Assembly: GCF_001612965.1 (NCBI RefSeq)
Contig: NZ_BDBL01000031.1
Span: 1-64,000, forward strand
DNA length: 64,000 nucleotides
Source: Nocardia kruczakiae NBRC 101016
Lineage (GTDB): Bacteria; Actinomycetota; Actinomycetes; Mycobacteriales; Mycobacteriaceae
Direction of reading: 5' to 3'
The number at the start of each line of letters is the position of its first letter. Position 1 is the stretch's first letter. The notes beneath the pieces were generated by a model. The model was not told where the DNA came from, ran no database searches, and saw nothing but the letters and a program-made list of their open reading frames with translations. The position numbers were made by a program, and so were the translations under genes. Shown in pieces: positions 56,254-63,870 of this stretch.

Positions 56254-56880
56254 ATGGTGGAACGGTGGACAGTCGAGCGACGCCTGGAGCACACCCGATC
56301 TCTGCTGCTGGATGCCGCTGAGGAGGTTTTCGCGGAGAAAGGCTTCATGTCGGCGACACTCGACGACATCGCCGGCACGGCCGGCTATACGAAGGGCGCC
56401 ATCTACAAGCACTTCACCGCCAAGGAGGACCTCTTCCTGGCAGTGAACGAGCGCTATTGGCGCCGCTACTTCGACACGTTCGCCGACATGATCTCCGCCG
56501 TAACCGAAGTCGGCGCCCAAGAACTCGACGATATCGCCGAGCGGTGGCGTCAGCTGAGCAACGAGCGCGGCGCCGCGCAAGCAGCGCTCGGTTACGAATT
56601 CACCCTGTACCTGCTCCGCAACCCGGAGGTGCGAGAACGGGTCGCCGACAGAAGGCACCAGGTGGCCGAGGCACTGGCGAGTTTCGTCACTCGAGGACTC
56701 GAACGAATCGGCGCCACTTTGTCGATCTCGCCCTTGACATTCGCGAACATACTCATCGCCACTACCGATGCGGTCGAACTCGGCAGTCAACTCGACGACC
56801 TCGACCTCTACCGGCCGATCCTCGAAATGTACGTCTCGGCAATCAAACTGCCGGCCGAGCAATCTGCGACGGCGGACTGA
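56254..56880 (+). CDS. TetR-family regulator of the AveC-like/oxygenase cluster
   Basis: A 208-residue regulator. The helix-turn-helix reads LEHTRSLLLDAAEEVFAEKG, then ATLDDIAGTAGYTKGAIYKH, and the ligand domain begins at AKEDLFLAVNERYWRRYFDT. It lies between the two AveC-like genes, divergent from the first and convergent with the second. ATG 56254 is chosen over GTG 56245 because TAGAGT at 56241-56246 is seven bases upstream of the ATG. Boxes upstream of both AveC-like genes and of itself make it the probable local repressor; the ligand is likely hydrophobic (inference). Confidence 0.9.
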   Translation: MVERWTVERRLEHTRSLLLDAAEEVFAEKGFMSATLDDIAGTAGYTKGAIYKHFTAKEDLFLAVNERYWRRYFDTFADMISAVTEVGAQELDDIAERWRQLSNERGAAQAALGYEFTLYLLRNPEVRERVADRRHQVAEALASFVTRGLERIGATLSISPLTFANILIATTDAVELGSQLDDLDLYRPILEMYVSAIKLPAEQSATAD

Positions 56881-56902
56881 TTCCGCCCTCCATCGCCCGC
56901 GC

Positions 56903-58087
56903 TCATTTCGCGTGTTCGAAAGGCACGGTCTCCGGAACCCGGGCCCGGTCGGGCAGTATCAATTTCCCGTCGGTGTCGATGAATCCGGATCGCTTGGTGG
57001 GCACCGGCAATACCGGGTCGGGGCACGGCACGTCGGTGCCGTCACCACAGATGCCGCCGTTGAAGTACGAGCGCTTCAGGTGATCGGCCGGCCAGGGATC
57101 GGCGTGCATGCCGATCCACTGCGCGGGCACGTTGTAGAGGAAGAAAAAGCAGGCGCTGACCGCGGCGAACACCGCCAGGAACCGAGCGAGTTGCTGCCGT
57201 GCGAATCCCCCACGGATGTGATCCAATCCGCGCTCGACCACGGTGCGACCACGATCGTCGGTGAAATAGCGCAGACAACACAGACCGGCCTGGACCGCAC
57301 CCCACATGAGCCCCTCGTATATCGGCCATTGGTGATAGGTGCCCGCGGCGAACGACACCGACCGTATGGCTCCGGGATAGGTGTAGAGCCCGAACGGCAG
57401 CAGGAAGCCCGCCTCCATGACGAAGTCGAACACGAACGTAAAAGCATAGGTGGCCAGAATGAGCCGGAGATTGGTGATATTCGGCCAGCGCGATTTGATC
57501 CTGCGCATCACCCAGCAACCGAATATCGTGATCATCAAGACCCCGGCCGCGTAGCCGGGAGCATTGACCAACAGCGGCTCGGAAACCTGGTGGCCCGGCT
57601 GCTCGGGCGATACCCAACCCGGAATATCGGATGACCACGACCCGCGATTGAACAGCCATGTGTTGTAGGTGCACCACGTGTTGAGGTAATTCAGCAGCGG
57701 GTCCTGAAAGAACATCAAACCCATCGACACCAGCAATATGCCGTCCAGGGTGATTCTGCGTTCCCGCAGCCAGGGCCGGACGATGAACCACCAGATCGCC
57801 ACGGGCAGACCGACACACACCACGACGGCGTTCATCGTGAGGAAGGCCTTCATGTACATCGGCGGGGTGTTCGGCCCGCTGGGCACTCGCTGGAAATAGG
57901 GCCCGGTGACCCATCGCACCCAGACGTACACCTGCAGTGCCAGCAGCAGCGCGCCGGCCGTTGCCCACACCTGAACTCGCTTGACGCGGAGACGATCCTG
58001 CGCAGCTGGTTCGACCGCCTCGCCTACCCCGGCAGTCCGGCCGAGTCCGTCTGTCACCGTGGGCTTTTCACTCGACAGCTCGCTCAT
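56903..58087 (-). CDS. AveC-like spirocyclase-family membrane protein 2
   Basis: A 394-residue paralogue of the protein at 54941-56113. The shared blocks are VYVWVRWVTGPYFQRVPSGP, FFQDPLLNYLNTWCTYNTWL, NAPGYAAG, FDFVMEAGFLLPFGLYTYPG, HQWPIYEGLMWGAVQAGLCC and CPDPVLPVPTKRSGFIDTDG. About seven membrane helices are predicted. The conserved aspartate/asparagine-rich loops and tryptophans facing one side suggest an enzyme-like site in the membrane. GGGAGGCGCTC precedes the ATG. Two 15-bp TetR boxes lie 55-88 bases upstream, so it has its own promoter rather than depending on the aldehyde dehydrogenase operon. Confidence 0.75.
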   Translation of the reverse strand: MSELSSEKPTVTDGLGRTAGVGEAVEPAAQDRLRVKRVQVWATAGALLLALQVYVWVRWVTGPYFQRVPSGPNTPPMYMKAFLTMNAVVVCVGLPVAIWWFIVRPWLRERRITLDGILLVSMGLMFFQDPLLNYLNTWCTYNTWLFNRGSWSSDIPGWVSPEQPGHQVSEPLLVNAPGYAAGVLMITIFGCWVMRRIKSRWPNITNLRLILATYAFTFVFDFVMEAGFLLPFGLYTYPGAIRSVSFAAGTYHQWPIYEGLMWGAVQAGLCCLRYFTDDRGRTVVERGLDHIRGGFARQQLARFLAVFAAVSACFFFLYNVPAQWIGMHADPWPADHLKRSYFNGGICGDGTDVPCPDPVLPVPTKRSGFIDTDGKLILPDRARVPETVPFEHAK

Positions 58088-58141
58088 GAGCGCCTCCCAT
58101 ATCCATGCACTCGCATGTTCTACCGATGCAATATACCAATG

Positions 58142-58156
58142 GGAATCTAAGTATTC
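58142..58156. promoter_or_regulatory. TetR box 2a upstream of AveC-like gene 2
   Basis: GGAATCTAAGTATTC matches the consensus GGWATCTNAGWWTYC. It lies 55 bases upstream of AveC-like gene 2 and 19 bases centre to centre from box 2b. Confidence 0.68.
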
Positions 58157-58160
58157 AGTC

Positions 58161-58175
58161 GGTATCTCAGATTCC
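58161..58175. promoter_or_regulatory. TetR box 2b upstream of AveC-like gene 2
   Basis: GGTATCTCAGATTCC is an almost exact palindrome (GGWATCT, one base, AGATWCC). Together with the following CAAT it closely matches box 1 in the other AveC-like intergenic region. Confidence 0.72.
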
Positions 58176-58281
58176 AATAGAAAGTTGGTCCCCTTAATGG
58201 CGCAGCAGGCGCAGCATCCTGCCATGCGCGCGACACCTGTTGTGTACGTGCAAGATTCGAGCGCAGCGTCGACTGATCGGT

Positions 58282-59727
58282 TCAGCGTGCTGTGGAGATC
58301 GATTTGGTGTCGAGGAAGCTGTCGAGGCCTTCCGGCCCGAACTCCCGGCCGATGCCGCTGGCCTTGACTCCGCCGAAGGGTGCGCCCGGGTCCATGCTGT
58401 AGGGCTGGTTGATTCCCAGTGTGCCGCTGCGGATTCGGCGCGTCATGGCGGTGGCGCGGTCGATGTCGGGTGTCCAGATCGAGCCGGAGAGCCCGTAGTC
58501 GGTGGCGTTGGCGAGGGCGATGACTTCCTCGTCGTCACGATAGGGAACAGCGCAGAGGACGGGACCGAAGATCTCCTCCTGCGCGATACACATCGCGTTG
58601 TCGACATCGGCGAACAGGGTGGGCCGGATGTACCAGCCGCGGTCGATACCGGGGGGCGGCTCGGAGCCGCCGACCACCAGCCGGGCGCCTTCGTGCCGGC
58701 CCTTGTCGATGTAGTCGCGAACGCGTCGTTGCTGGCGCTGGGCGACCATCGGGCCGACCTGGGTTGCGGGATCCCCCGGGTCGCCGACCGCGAGCGAATC
58801 GACCATGCCGGCCAGCGCATCGACGAACTCCTGATACCGCCTGCGCGGTAACAGAATTCGAGTCTGGGCGACGCACGCCTGTCCGCTGTTCATCAATCCG
58901 GCTACCATCATCCCGGCGGCGACCGCCGCGGGATCGGCGTCGTCGAGTACCACGGCCGCGGATTTGCCGCCCAGTTCCAGGCTGACCTTGCGCAGTGCCG
59001 CTCCGCAGACCGCGGCTACCTGTCGGCCCGCGGCTGTCGACCCGGTGAACGACACCTTGTCGACCCCCGGATGCGCGACCAGATAGCCGCCGGTCTCGCG
59101 ATCCCCGGGCAGGATGCTGACCACGCCCGGCGGCAGGTCGAGTTCGGTCAGCAGTTCGGCCAGGATGTAGGCGTCCAGCGGCGTCTCGGGGGCGGGTTTG
59201 AGCACGACGGTGCACCCGGCCAGCAACGCCGGGATCAGTTTCACCACCGTCGTGAACATCGGCATATTCCATGGCACGATGGCGGCCACCACCCCGACGG
59301 GCTCTCGGCGCACGGTGATGTCGGCGCCGAGCAGCCCGGATCTGGTTTCTTCCCAAGGATGTCCGGTGGCGAGGTCGGCGAACGCGCCGATCAAGGCCCC
59401 GGGTAGTCGCGCCTGCGCCGATCGGGAGAAGGTGATCGGCGCCCCCATTTCGGCGGTGATGACCTGGGCGATCTCCTCGCGCCGGGGCTCGTATCGCGCG
59501 GCCAGCTTCCGGACGACCGCGATGCGCTCGGCCGGGTCCAGCCGCGGCCACGGACCGTGATCGAATGCGGCCCGTGCCGCCGCGACCGCCCGGTCGACAT
59601 CCGCGGGCGACGCGGCCGGCACGGTGGCGATCGGCTGCTCGGTGTGCGGGCCGATTACCTCGATCACGTCGGCGCCGGCGGCTGCGACCCAGTCACCACC
59701 GATGAACAGCTGTTGTCGTGCGGACAT
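58282..59727 (-). CDS. NAD(P)-dependent aldehyde dehydrogenase
   Basis: A 481-residue ALDH-superfamily enzyme that oxidises an aldehyde to the acid. The active site has the catalytic cysteine in NSGQACVAQTR (C285) and the general base glutamate in VSLELGGKSA (~E251); the cofactor-binding segments are WNMPMFTTVVKLIPALLAGC and SFTGSTAAGRQVA. The C-terminal block PFGGVKASGIGREFGPEGLD is typical of the family. ATG 59727 follows a GAGGTG site; an in-frame GTG at 59733 is less likely. It is the last gene of the minus-strand oxygenase operon, so it probably oxidises an aldehyde released by the upstream enzymes (inference). Confidence 0.96.
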   Translation of the reverse strand: MSARQQLFIGGDWVAAAGADVIEVIGPHTEQPIATVPAASPADVDRAVAAARAAFDHGPWPRLDPAERIAVVRKLAARYEPRREEIAQVITAEMGAPITFSRSAQARLPGALIGAFADLATGHPWEETRSGLLGADITVRREPVGVVAAIVPWNMPMFTTVVKLIPALLAGCTVVLKPAPETPLDAYILAELLTELDLPPGVVSILPGDRETGGYLVAHPGVDKVSFTGSTAAGRQVAAVCGAALRKVSLELGGKSAAVVLDDADPAAVAAGMMVAGLMNSGQACVAQTRILLPRRRYQEFVDALAGMVDSLAVGDPGDPATQVGPMVAQRQQRRVRDYIDKGRHEGARLVVGGSEPPPGIDRGWYIRPTLFADVDNAMCIAQEEIFGPVLCAVPYRDDEEVIALANATDYGLSGSIWTPDIDRATAMTRRIRSGTLGINQPYSMDPGAPFGGVKASGIGREFGPEGLDSFLDTKSISTAR

Positions 59728-59762
59728 GGTCACCTCGGGGCATCGTTCTCGGCAGCCACGAA

Positions 59763-60083
59763 TCAGGCTGTGTGTGTACGGATTTCGCGATAGAGCCGGA
59801 CAGCCGGCGGCGGATCGGTCTGCACCCCGACCGGGGTGGAGAAGGTACCGGATCTGCTCGCCGCGGCCAATTGCGCCTGTACGGAGGTGATGTCGTCGGC
59901 CTCGATCTCGTAGACGGCCACATAGACGTTCTCACCGTCCACGGGTGCGAACCGGCGCGCGGCGACCACACCGTCGAGACTGAGCATCTCTCGCATATGA
60001 GTGCCCTCGTACCACTGGTGGTAGGCGGCGGCCTGCTCGTCGGAGGCGGGACGAGTTTCGACGTAGAGGATTCCCTTGGGCAT
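59763..60083 (-). CDS. Small EthD-like dimeric alpha+beta barrel protein
   Basis: A 106-residue protein. The pattern MPKGILYVETRP, YHQWYEGTHMREMLSLDGVV then VAVYEIEADD is that of the EthD/stress-responsive dimeric ferredoxin-like barrel proteins, which often serve in oxidation or degradation of aromatic or polyketide compounds. The histidine in HQWYEGTHM matches the W-Y-x-x-x-H element of EthD. AAGGAG precedes ATG 60083. It lies 37 bases downstream of the amidohydrolase and 35 bases upstream of the aldehyde dehydrogenase. Its role, whether catalytic or auxiliary, is unclear. Confidence 0.8.
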   Translation of the reverse strand: MPKGILYVETRPASDEQAAAYHQWYEGTHMREMLSLDGVVAARRFAPVDGENVYVAVYEIEADDITSVQAQLAAASRSGTFSTPVGVQTDPPPAVRLYREIRTHTA

Positions 60084-60120
60084 TGTTGTCTCCTTGATCA
60101 CCATGCGTAAGAGGTTGGGG

Positions 60121-61368
60121 TCAGGCGTGTTTGACGATGTGGCCGTCCTTCATGACGAAGCGCACGTCCTGCAACACGGCGATATCGGCCGTCGGGTCCC
60201 CGGGAACGGCGATGATGTCGGCGAGCAGTCCGGGTGCGAGCCGGCCGCGGTCGTCGGCGTCGATGAGTTCGGCGCTGGTGACAGTGGCCGCGCGCAGTGC
60301 TTGCGCGGGTGTCATGCCGCGATCGACCAGGGCCCACAGTTCCTTGGCATTGTCGCCGTGCGGTACCGCCGGTGCGTCGGTGCCGCAGGCGATCTTCACC
60401 CCGGCCGCGATCGCCTTGCGCAGCGTTTCCCGAGCCTTCGGGAACACCTCGGCCGCCTTCTTCTGCAGTGCGGGAGCGGCTTTGGAAACATCGAGTCCTT
60501 CGGACAGATAACTGGTGGGCACCAGGAAGGTGCCGTGTTCGACCATCATCGCGATGGTGTCGTCACTGGCGAGCGACCCGTGTTCGATGCAGTCCACGCC
60601 GGCCCGGATGCAGGCGCGGATACCGGCGTCGCCGTGCGCGTGCGCCGCGACCCTGATCCCGGCACGATGGGCCTCGTCCACGATCGCGGCCAGTTCCTCA
60701 TCGGAGTACTGCTGTGCGCCGGCGACGGTGCCGTGCGACATCACGCCGCCCGACGCGGAGATCTTGATGACTCCGGCACCGTATTTGATTTGATAGCGCA
60801 CGGATTCGCGCACCTGCGGCACACCGTTGGCGCGGCCCTCCTCGACGCTGACCGGCATGATGTGCGGGGCCAGCCGCTGGAACATCGTCGGATCGAGGTG
60901 TCCTCCGGTCGGGGTGATGGCATGCCCGGCGGAGACGATTCGCGGTCCCTCGACCCAGCCCTGGTCGATGGCGCGGCCCAGATCGACGTCGAGCAGGTAG
61001 CCACCGGTTTTGACCATCAGCCCGAGGTTGCGGACGGTAGTGAAACCGGCATGCAGCGTGGTGCGGGCGTTGATCGTGGCACGCAGCGTCCGGTAGACCG
61101 GGTCGTCCTGCACCCCGTGCATCGGATTCGGCAGTCCGGACGGGTTGTCGGGGCCGCCGATGAGCAGGTTGATCTCCATATCCATCAGCCCGGGCAGCAG
61201 GGTGAGATCACCGAGATCGACGACCCGGGCGCCCGGCGGGCGTTGCGGCGGATCGACGGCGGTGATCGCATTGCCCTGCACCGCGATCGCGGCTGGGCCG
61301 TGCACCTCGCCGGTGTCCACGTCGACCCAGCGGGCAGCCCGCAGCAGCAGGCTCTGCTCGGCGCTCAC
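60121..61368 (-). CDS. Amidohydrolase-superfamily protein lacking the HxH metal motif
   Basis: A 415-residue protein of the imidazolonepropionase/prolidase-like group of amidohydrolases. The later metal or active-site residues look intact: lysine in GVIKISASGGVMSHG, histidines in VAAHAHGDAG and DCIEHGS, and aspartate in ACGTDAPAV. However, the N-terminal motif that normally reads HxH after LLPGLxD is here MEIN, with E65 and N67 in place of the two histidines, so one metal site is altered. The GTG start overlaps the stop of the small-protein gene upstream (GTGA). It lies in the operon between the Rieske pair and the EthD-like gene. It could hydrolyse a lactone or amide, or have lost catalysis. 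Confidence 0.88.
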   Translation of the reverse strand: MSAEQSLLLRAARWVDVDTGEVHGPAAIAVQGNAITAVDPPQRPPGARVVDLGDLTLLPGLMDMEINLLIGGPDNPSGLPNPMHGVQDDPVYRTLRATINARTTLHAGFTTVRNLGLMVKTGGYLLDVDLGRAIDQGWVEGPRIVSAGHAITPTGGHLDPTMFQRLAPHIMPVSVEEGRANGVPQVRESVRYQIKYGAGVIKISASGGVMSHGTVAGAQQYSDEELAAIVDEAHRAGIRVAAHAHGDAGIRACIRAGVDCIEHGSLASDDTIAMMVEHGTFLVPTSYLSEGLDVSKAAPALQKKAAEVFPKARETLRKAIAAGVKIACGTDAPAVPHGDNAKELWALVDRGMTPAQALRAATVTSAELIDADDRGRLAPGLLADIIAVPGDPTADIAVLQDVRFVMKDGHIVKHA

Positions 61369-61694
61369 GGGACCGGCTCGATCACGCAATCCAGTGCTGC
61401 CACACCGGTATCGGGCACTTTCGGCTGACTCCAGACCTCGACCGGGAACGACACGGTGATCATCGAGTAGAGCAGATAGAGCAGGTTCTGCACCTCCTCG
61501 GGGAGCTCGTCGAGCGGAAACTTGTCGCAGTAGGTGAACACGTCCTCGGCGCGCGCGGTGATCGCGTCGTAGAACCGCTGCATATCGGCCATCGTGCTCG
61601 CCAGCCGCTGGGCGTAACGTTCGCGTTCGCTGGGCAGGCACCAGATCGGCGCATAGGGCTCGAGATCGGCGAATTCGCTCGGCAACATCGTCAT
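61365..61694 (-). CDS. Conserved 109-residue protein of the oxygenase operon, copy A
   Basis: A small acidic protein with no named family that I recognise. It is mostly helical, with a central segment MQRFYDAITARAEDVFTYCD and a hydrophobic C-terminal helix ending in NLLYLLYSMITVSFPVEVWS. It shares LLYLLYSM and the final proline-rich tail (QPKVPDT, EPVP) with the partial protein at 63871-64000 (LLRLIYSM, QPTPTDC, EPLP). Its ATG overlaps the Rieske stop (ATGA) and its stop overlaps the amidohydrolase start (GTGA). The tight coupling suggests that it is a companion subunit or chaperone of the Rieske oxygenase (inference). Confidence 0.8.
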   Translation of the reverse strand: MTMLPSEFADLEPYAPIWCLPSERERYAQRLASTMADMQRFYDAITARAEDVFTYCDKFPLDELPEEVQNLLYLLYSMITVSFPVEVWSQPKVPDTGVAALDCVIEPVP

Positions 61695-62959
61695 CGCGGT
61701 GCCACCTGCTCCCGGCAGTAATCGGCGACCCAATCGCCGGCGACCTTGTGCAGGTGCCGCAGCAGGATTTCCTGGTCGTTGAGCGGGAAGGTCGTCACCG
61801 CACGGGATTCCAGCATGATCTGGGTCGCCTCCAACGTGCTGCTGTCCTGCAACCCGTATTCCTTGAACGTCACAGCCGCCATCTCGTGGGCGACGCGTTC
61901 GCGGGCGGTGCGGGCCGGCGGGAAATACAGATTGCCTTCGAAAATGTGAGTGTTGTGCGAGGTGGGCCAATACTGATAGGTCAAATACCAACCGCCCGAC
62001 CAGATCAGGATCGTGAAATTCGGCCACAGCTGGAACGAATCGAGCCCCCACGGATCACAACCGGCAGGATTCAACCCGGGCGGCATCGACCCGAGATCCG
62101 GTGTGTCCCAAGGGCCGAACAGGCCACTGCGGGTGATGTCCTCCATCGGCTTGCGCATCTCGGGATCCAGTTCCCAGGTGACCACACCGGAGGTGCTGAC
62201 CAGCCGATGCGGCCCCTCGAGCCGGTAGTGCGGGGCCTCGAATCCTGCCTGCTGGGCGGCGACGGAGAAGTTGCCCGGCGTCTGCTTACCGTGCAGCACG
62301 GGAGCGTGGTAGAACTCCTGGAACGCGTCCATATAGAGCTTCCAGTTGGCACCCACCTCGGAGCGGTAGCAGAACCGCTCGGTGAGCTTGTCGAACGGAT
62401 AGCCCTCCAACCCGGTGATCATCGGCCCGAGGAAGTCCCGCAGCGTCTGGCGCGGTCGCGGGGCGAGATTGACGAAGATGAACCCGGACCAGACCTCGCA
62501 ATGCACGCGGGCGAGTCCGAGCGCGCTCTTGTCCAGGTCGAAGAATTCCTCTTCCTGCTGCACGAAATTCAGCGCACCGTCCAAGCCGTAGCGCCACGCG
62601 TGATATTTGCAGGTGAACTGCCGGCAGGTGCCCGACACCTCTTCGCGCGGGATCTCGTTCCACACCAGCTTGTTTCCGCGGTGGCGGCAGATGTTGTGGA
62701 AGGCGTTGATCTGCCCGTCGCGGTCGCGCACCACGATGACCGAGGTGTAGGCCGCCGCGATCTCCTTGGTGAAGTAGCTCCCGGTGCGCGGAAGTTGTTC
62801 CACGCGACCGACATTGAGCCAGGCACGTTTGAAGATCGCTTCCCGCTCGAGTTCGAAGAACTCCGGCGAGATCGAGTCCTCGTAGGACATGGGCGCGGTG
62901 CCGAGTTCGGGATAGTGCTGGGTCCAGCTGCCCTCGGCGGGCTTGGGCCATCGCGGCAT
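61691..62959 (-). CDS. Rieske non-heme iron oxygenase alpha subunit
   Basis: A 422-residue oxygenase. The Rieske [2Fe-2S] ligands are CRHRG (~residue 90) and CKYH (~116); the mononuclear iron site is in DAFQEFYHAPVLHG, with histidines near residues 217-222 and the bridging aspartate before them. Full length for a ring-hydroxylating dioxygenase alpha subunit or a Rieske demethylase or hydroxylase; no beta subunit gene is next to it. It needs a reductase, which is not encoded in the window. It is coupled to the 109-residue protein downstream and follows the TauD-like gene by 23 bases. Substrate unknown; an aromatic or cyclic compound is likely (inference). Confidence 0.95.
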   Translation of the reverse strand: MPRWPKPAEGSWTQHYPELGTAPMSYEDSISPEFFELEREAIFKRAWLNVGRVEQLPRTGSYFTKEIAAAYTSVIVVRDRDGQINAFHNICRHRGNKLVWNEIPREEVSGTCRQFTCKYHAWRYGLDGALNFVQQEEEFFDLDKSALGLARVHCEVWSGFIFVNLAPRPRQTLRDFLGPMITGLEGYPFDKLTERFCYRSEVGANWKLYMDAFQEFYHAPVLHGKQTPGNFSVAAQQAGFEAPHYRLEGPHRLVSTSGVVTWELDPEMRKPMEDITRSGLFGPWDTPDLGSMPPGLNPAGCDPWGLDSFQLWPNFTILIWSGGWYLTYQYWPTSHNTHIFEGNLYFPPARTARERVAHEMAAVTFKEYGLQDSSTLEATQIMLESRAVTTFPLNDQEILLRHLHKVAGDWVADYCREQVAPR

Positions 62960-62982
62960 GATGTGCTCCTGGAAACGGTGGG

Positions 62983-63822
62983 TCAGCGGATGGGCTCGTC
63001 GCCGAGGACGGTGGTACGCAACATTTCTCGCGGCGATCCGGAGTCGTAGGGTGTCGCCCGGTGGATGACGCCGCGGTTGTCCCAGATCACGGTGTCCCCC
63101 ACCGACCATTCGTGGCGGTAGACGCGGTCGGGTGCGGTGCAGCGAGCCAGCAGGTCATCGAGCAACTGCCTGCTCTGCACCGGATCCATGCCGACGATAT
63201 GGTCGGTCGAGGCGCCCAGCACCAGGGATTTGCGACCCGTCTTGTGCGTCCAGATCAGTGGATGCTCCTTCGACGGGCGGCGGTGCCAGGCGGCCAGCTG
63301 CTCCGGCGTGGGATCCGGCGTGACCAGGCGCTGGGAGGCCTCGAGCGAGTGGACCACCCGCAGGGCCGCCAGCTGCTCCCGTTCGGTCTCGCTCAAATTG
63401 TCGAAAGCCTTGTAGGTGGAGGCGAATTCGGTGTCCCCACCGGAGGCGGCGACCGCCTTGGCCGACAGCATGGTGGCCATCTGCGGGTAGGCGTCGTCCT
63501 GCGGTGTGCAGCCGTCGATATGCCAGTCGAACGTCGCGCGCAGATAACTCGCGGAGGAGTTCTTGCCGGTGTCGAGGCTGACCCGGTAGATCCCCTCGAC
63601 CGGATGATGTCCGGGTTCGATGTCTATCGGACCCAGTTTGCGGCAGAACGCCACCTGTGTCTCCGGATCCAGGTGCAGATCTCGAAAGACCAGGACGCCA
63701 TGGGTTTCCAGGGCATCGAGTATGGTGGCGGCCACGGTGTCGTCGGTGAGCAACTGGTCGCGATCCACCCCGGAGATCTGCGCGCCGACATCGGTGCCGA
63801 GTGTGTCGATGGTGATCGTCAT
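62983..63822 (-). CDS. TauD/TfdA-family alpha-ketoglutarate-dependent dioxygenase
   Basis: A 279-residue double-stranded beta-helix dioxygenase. The iron triad is visible: HxD in TFDWHIDGCT (~residues 98-102) and the distal histidine in NRGVIHRATPYD (~250), followed by the 2-oxoglutarate-binding arginine in REMLRTTVLG. Family members hydroxylate taurine, 2,4-D, alkyl sulfates or amino acids, or act in natural-product tailoring. The loop between the HxD and the distal histidine has an unusual HSLEASQRLVTPDPTPEQLA region that may shape the pocket. It precedes the Rieske gene by 23 bases and follows a small protein gene by 48 bases. Substrate unknown. Confidence 0.93.
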   Translation of the reverse strand: MTITIDTLGTDVGAQISGVDRDQLLTDDTVAATILDALETHGVLVFRDLHLDPETQVAFCRKLGPIDIEPGHHPVEGIYRVSLDTGKNSSASYLRATFDWHIDGCTPQDDAYPQMATMLSAKAVAASGGDTEFASTYKAFDNLSETEREQLAALRVVHSLEASQRLVTPDPTPEQLAAWHRRPSKEHPLIWTHKTGRKSLVLGASTDHIVGMDPVQSRQLLDDLLARCTAPDRVYRHEWSVGDTVIWDNRGVIHRATPYDSGSPREMLRTTVLGDEPIR

Positions 63823-63870
63823 ATCGGATTTCCTTCCGCTTCGCGCCGAATACGGCTGCGGGAATGGGCC

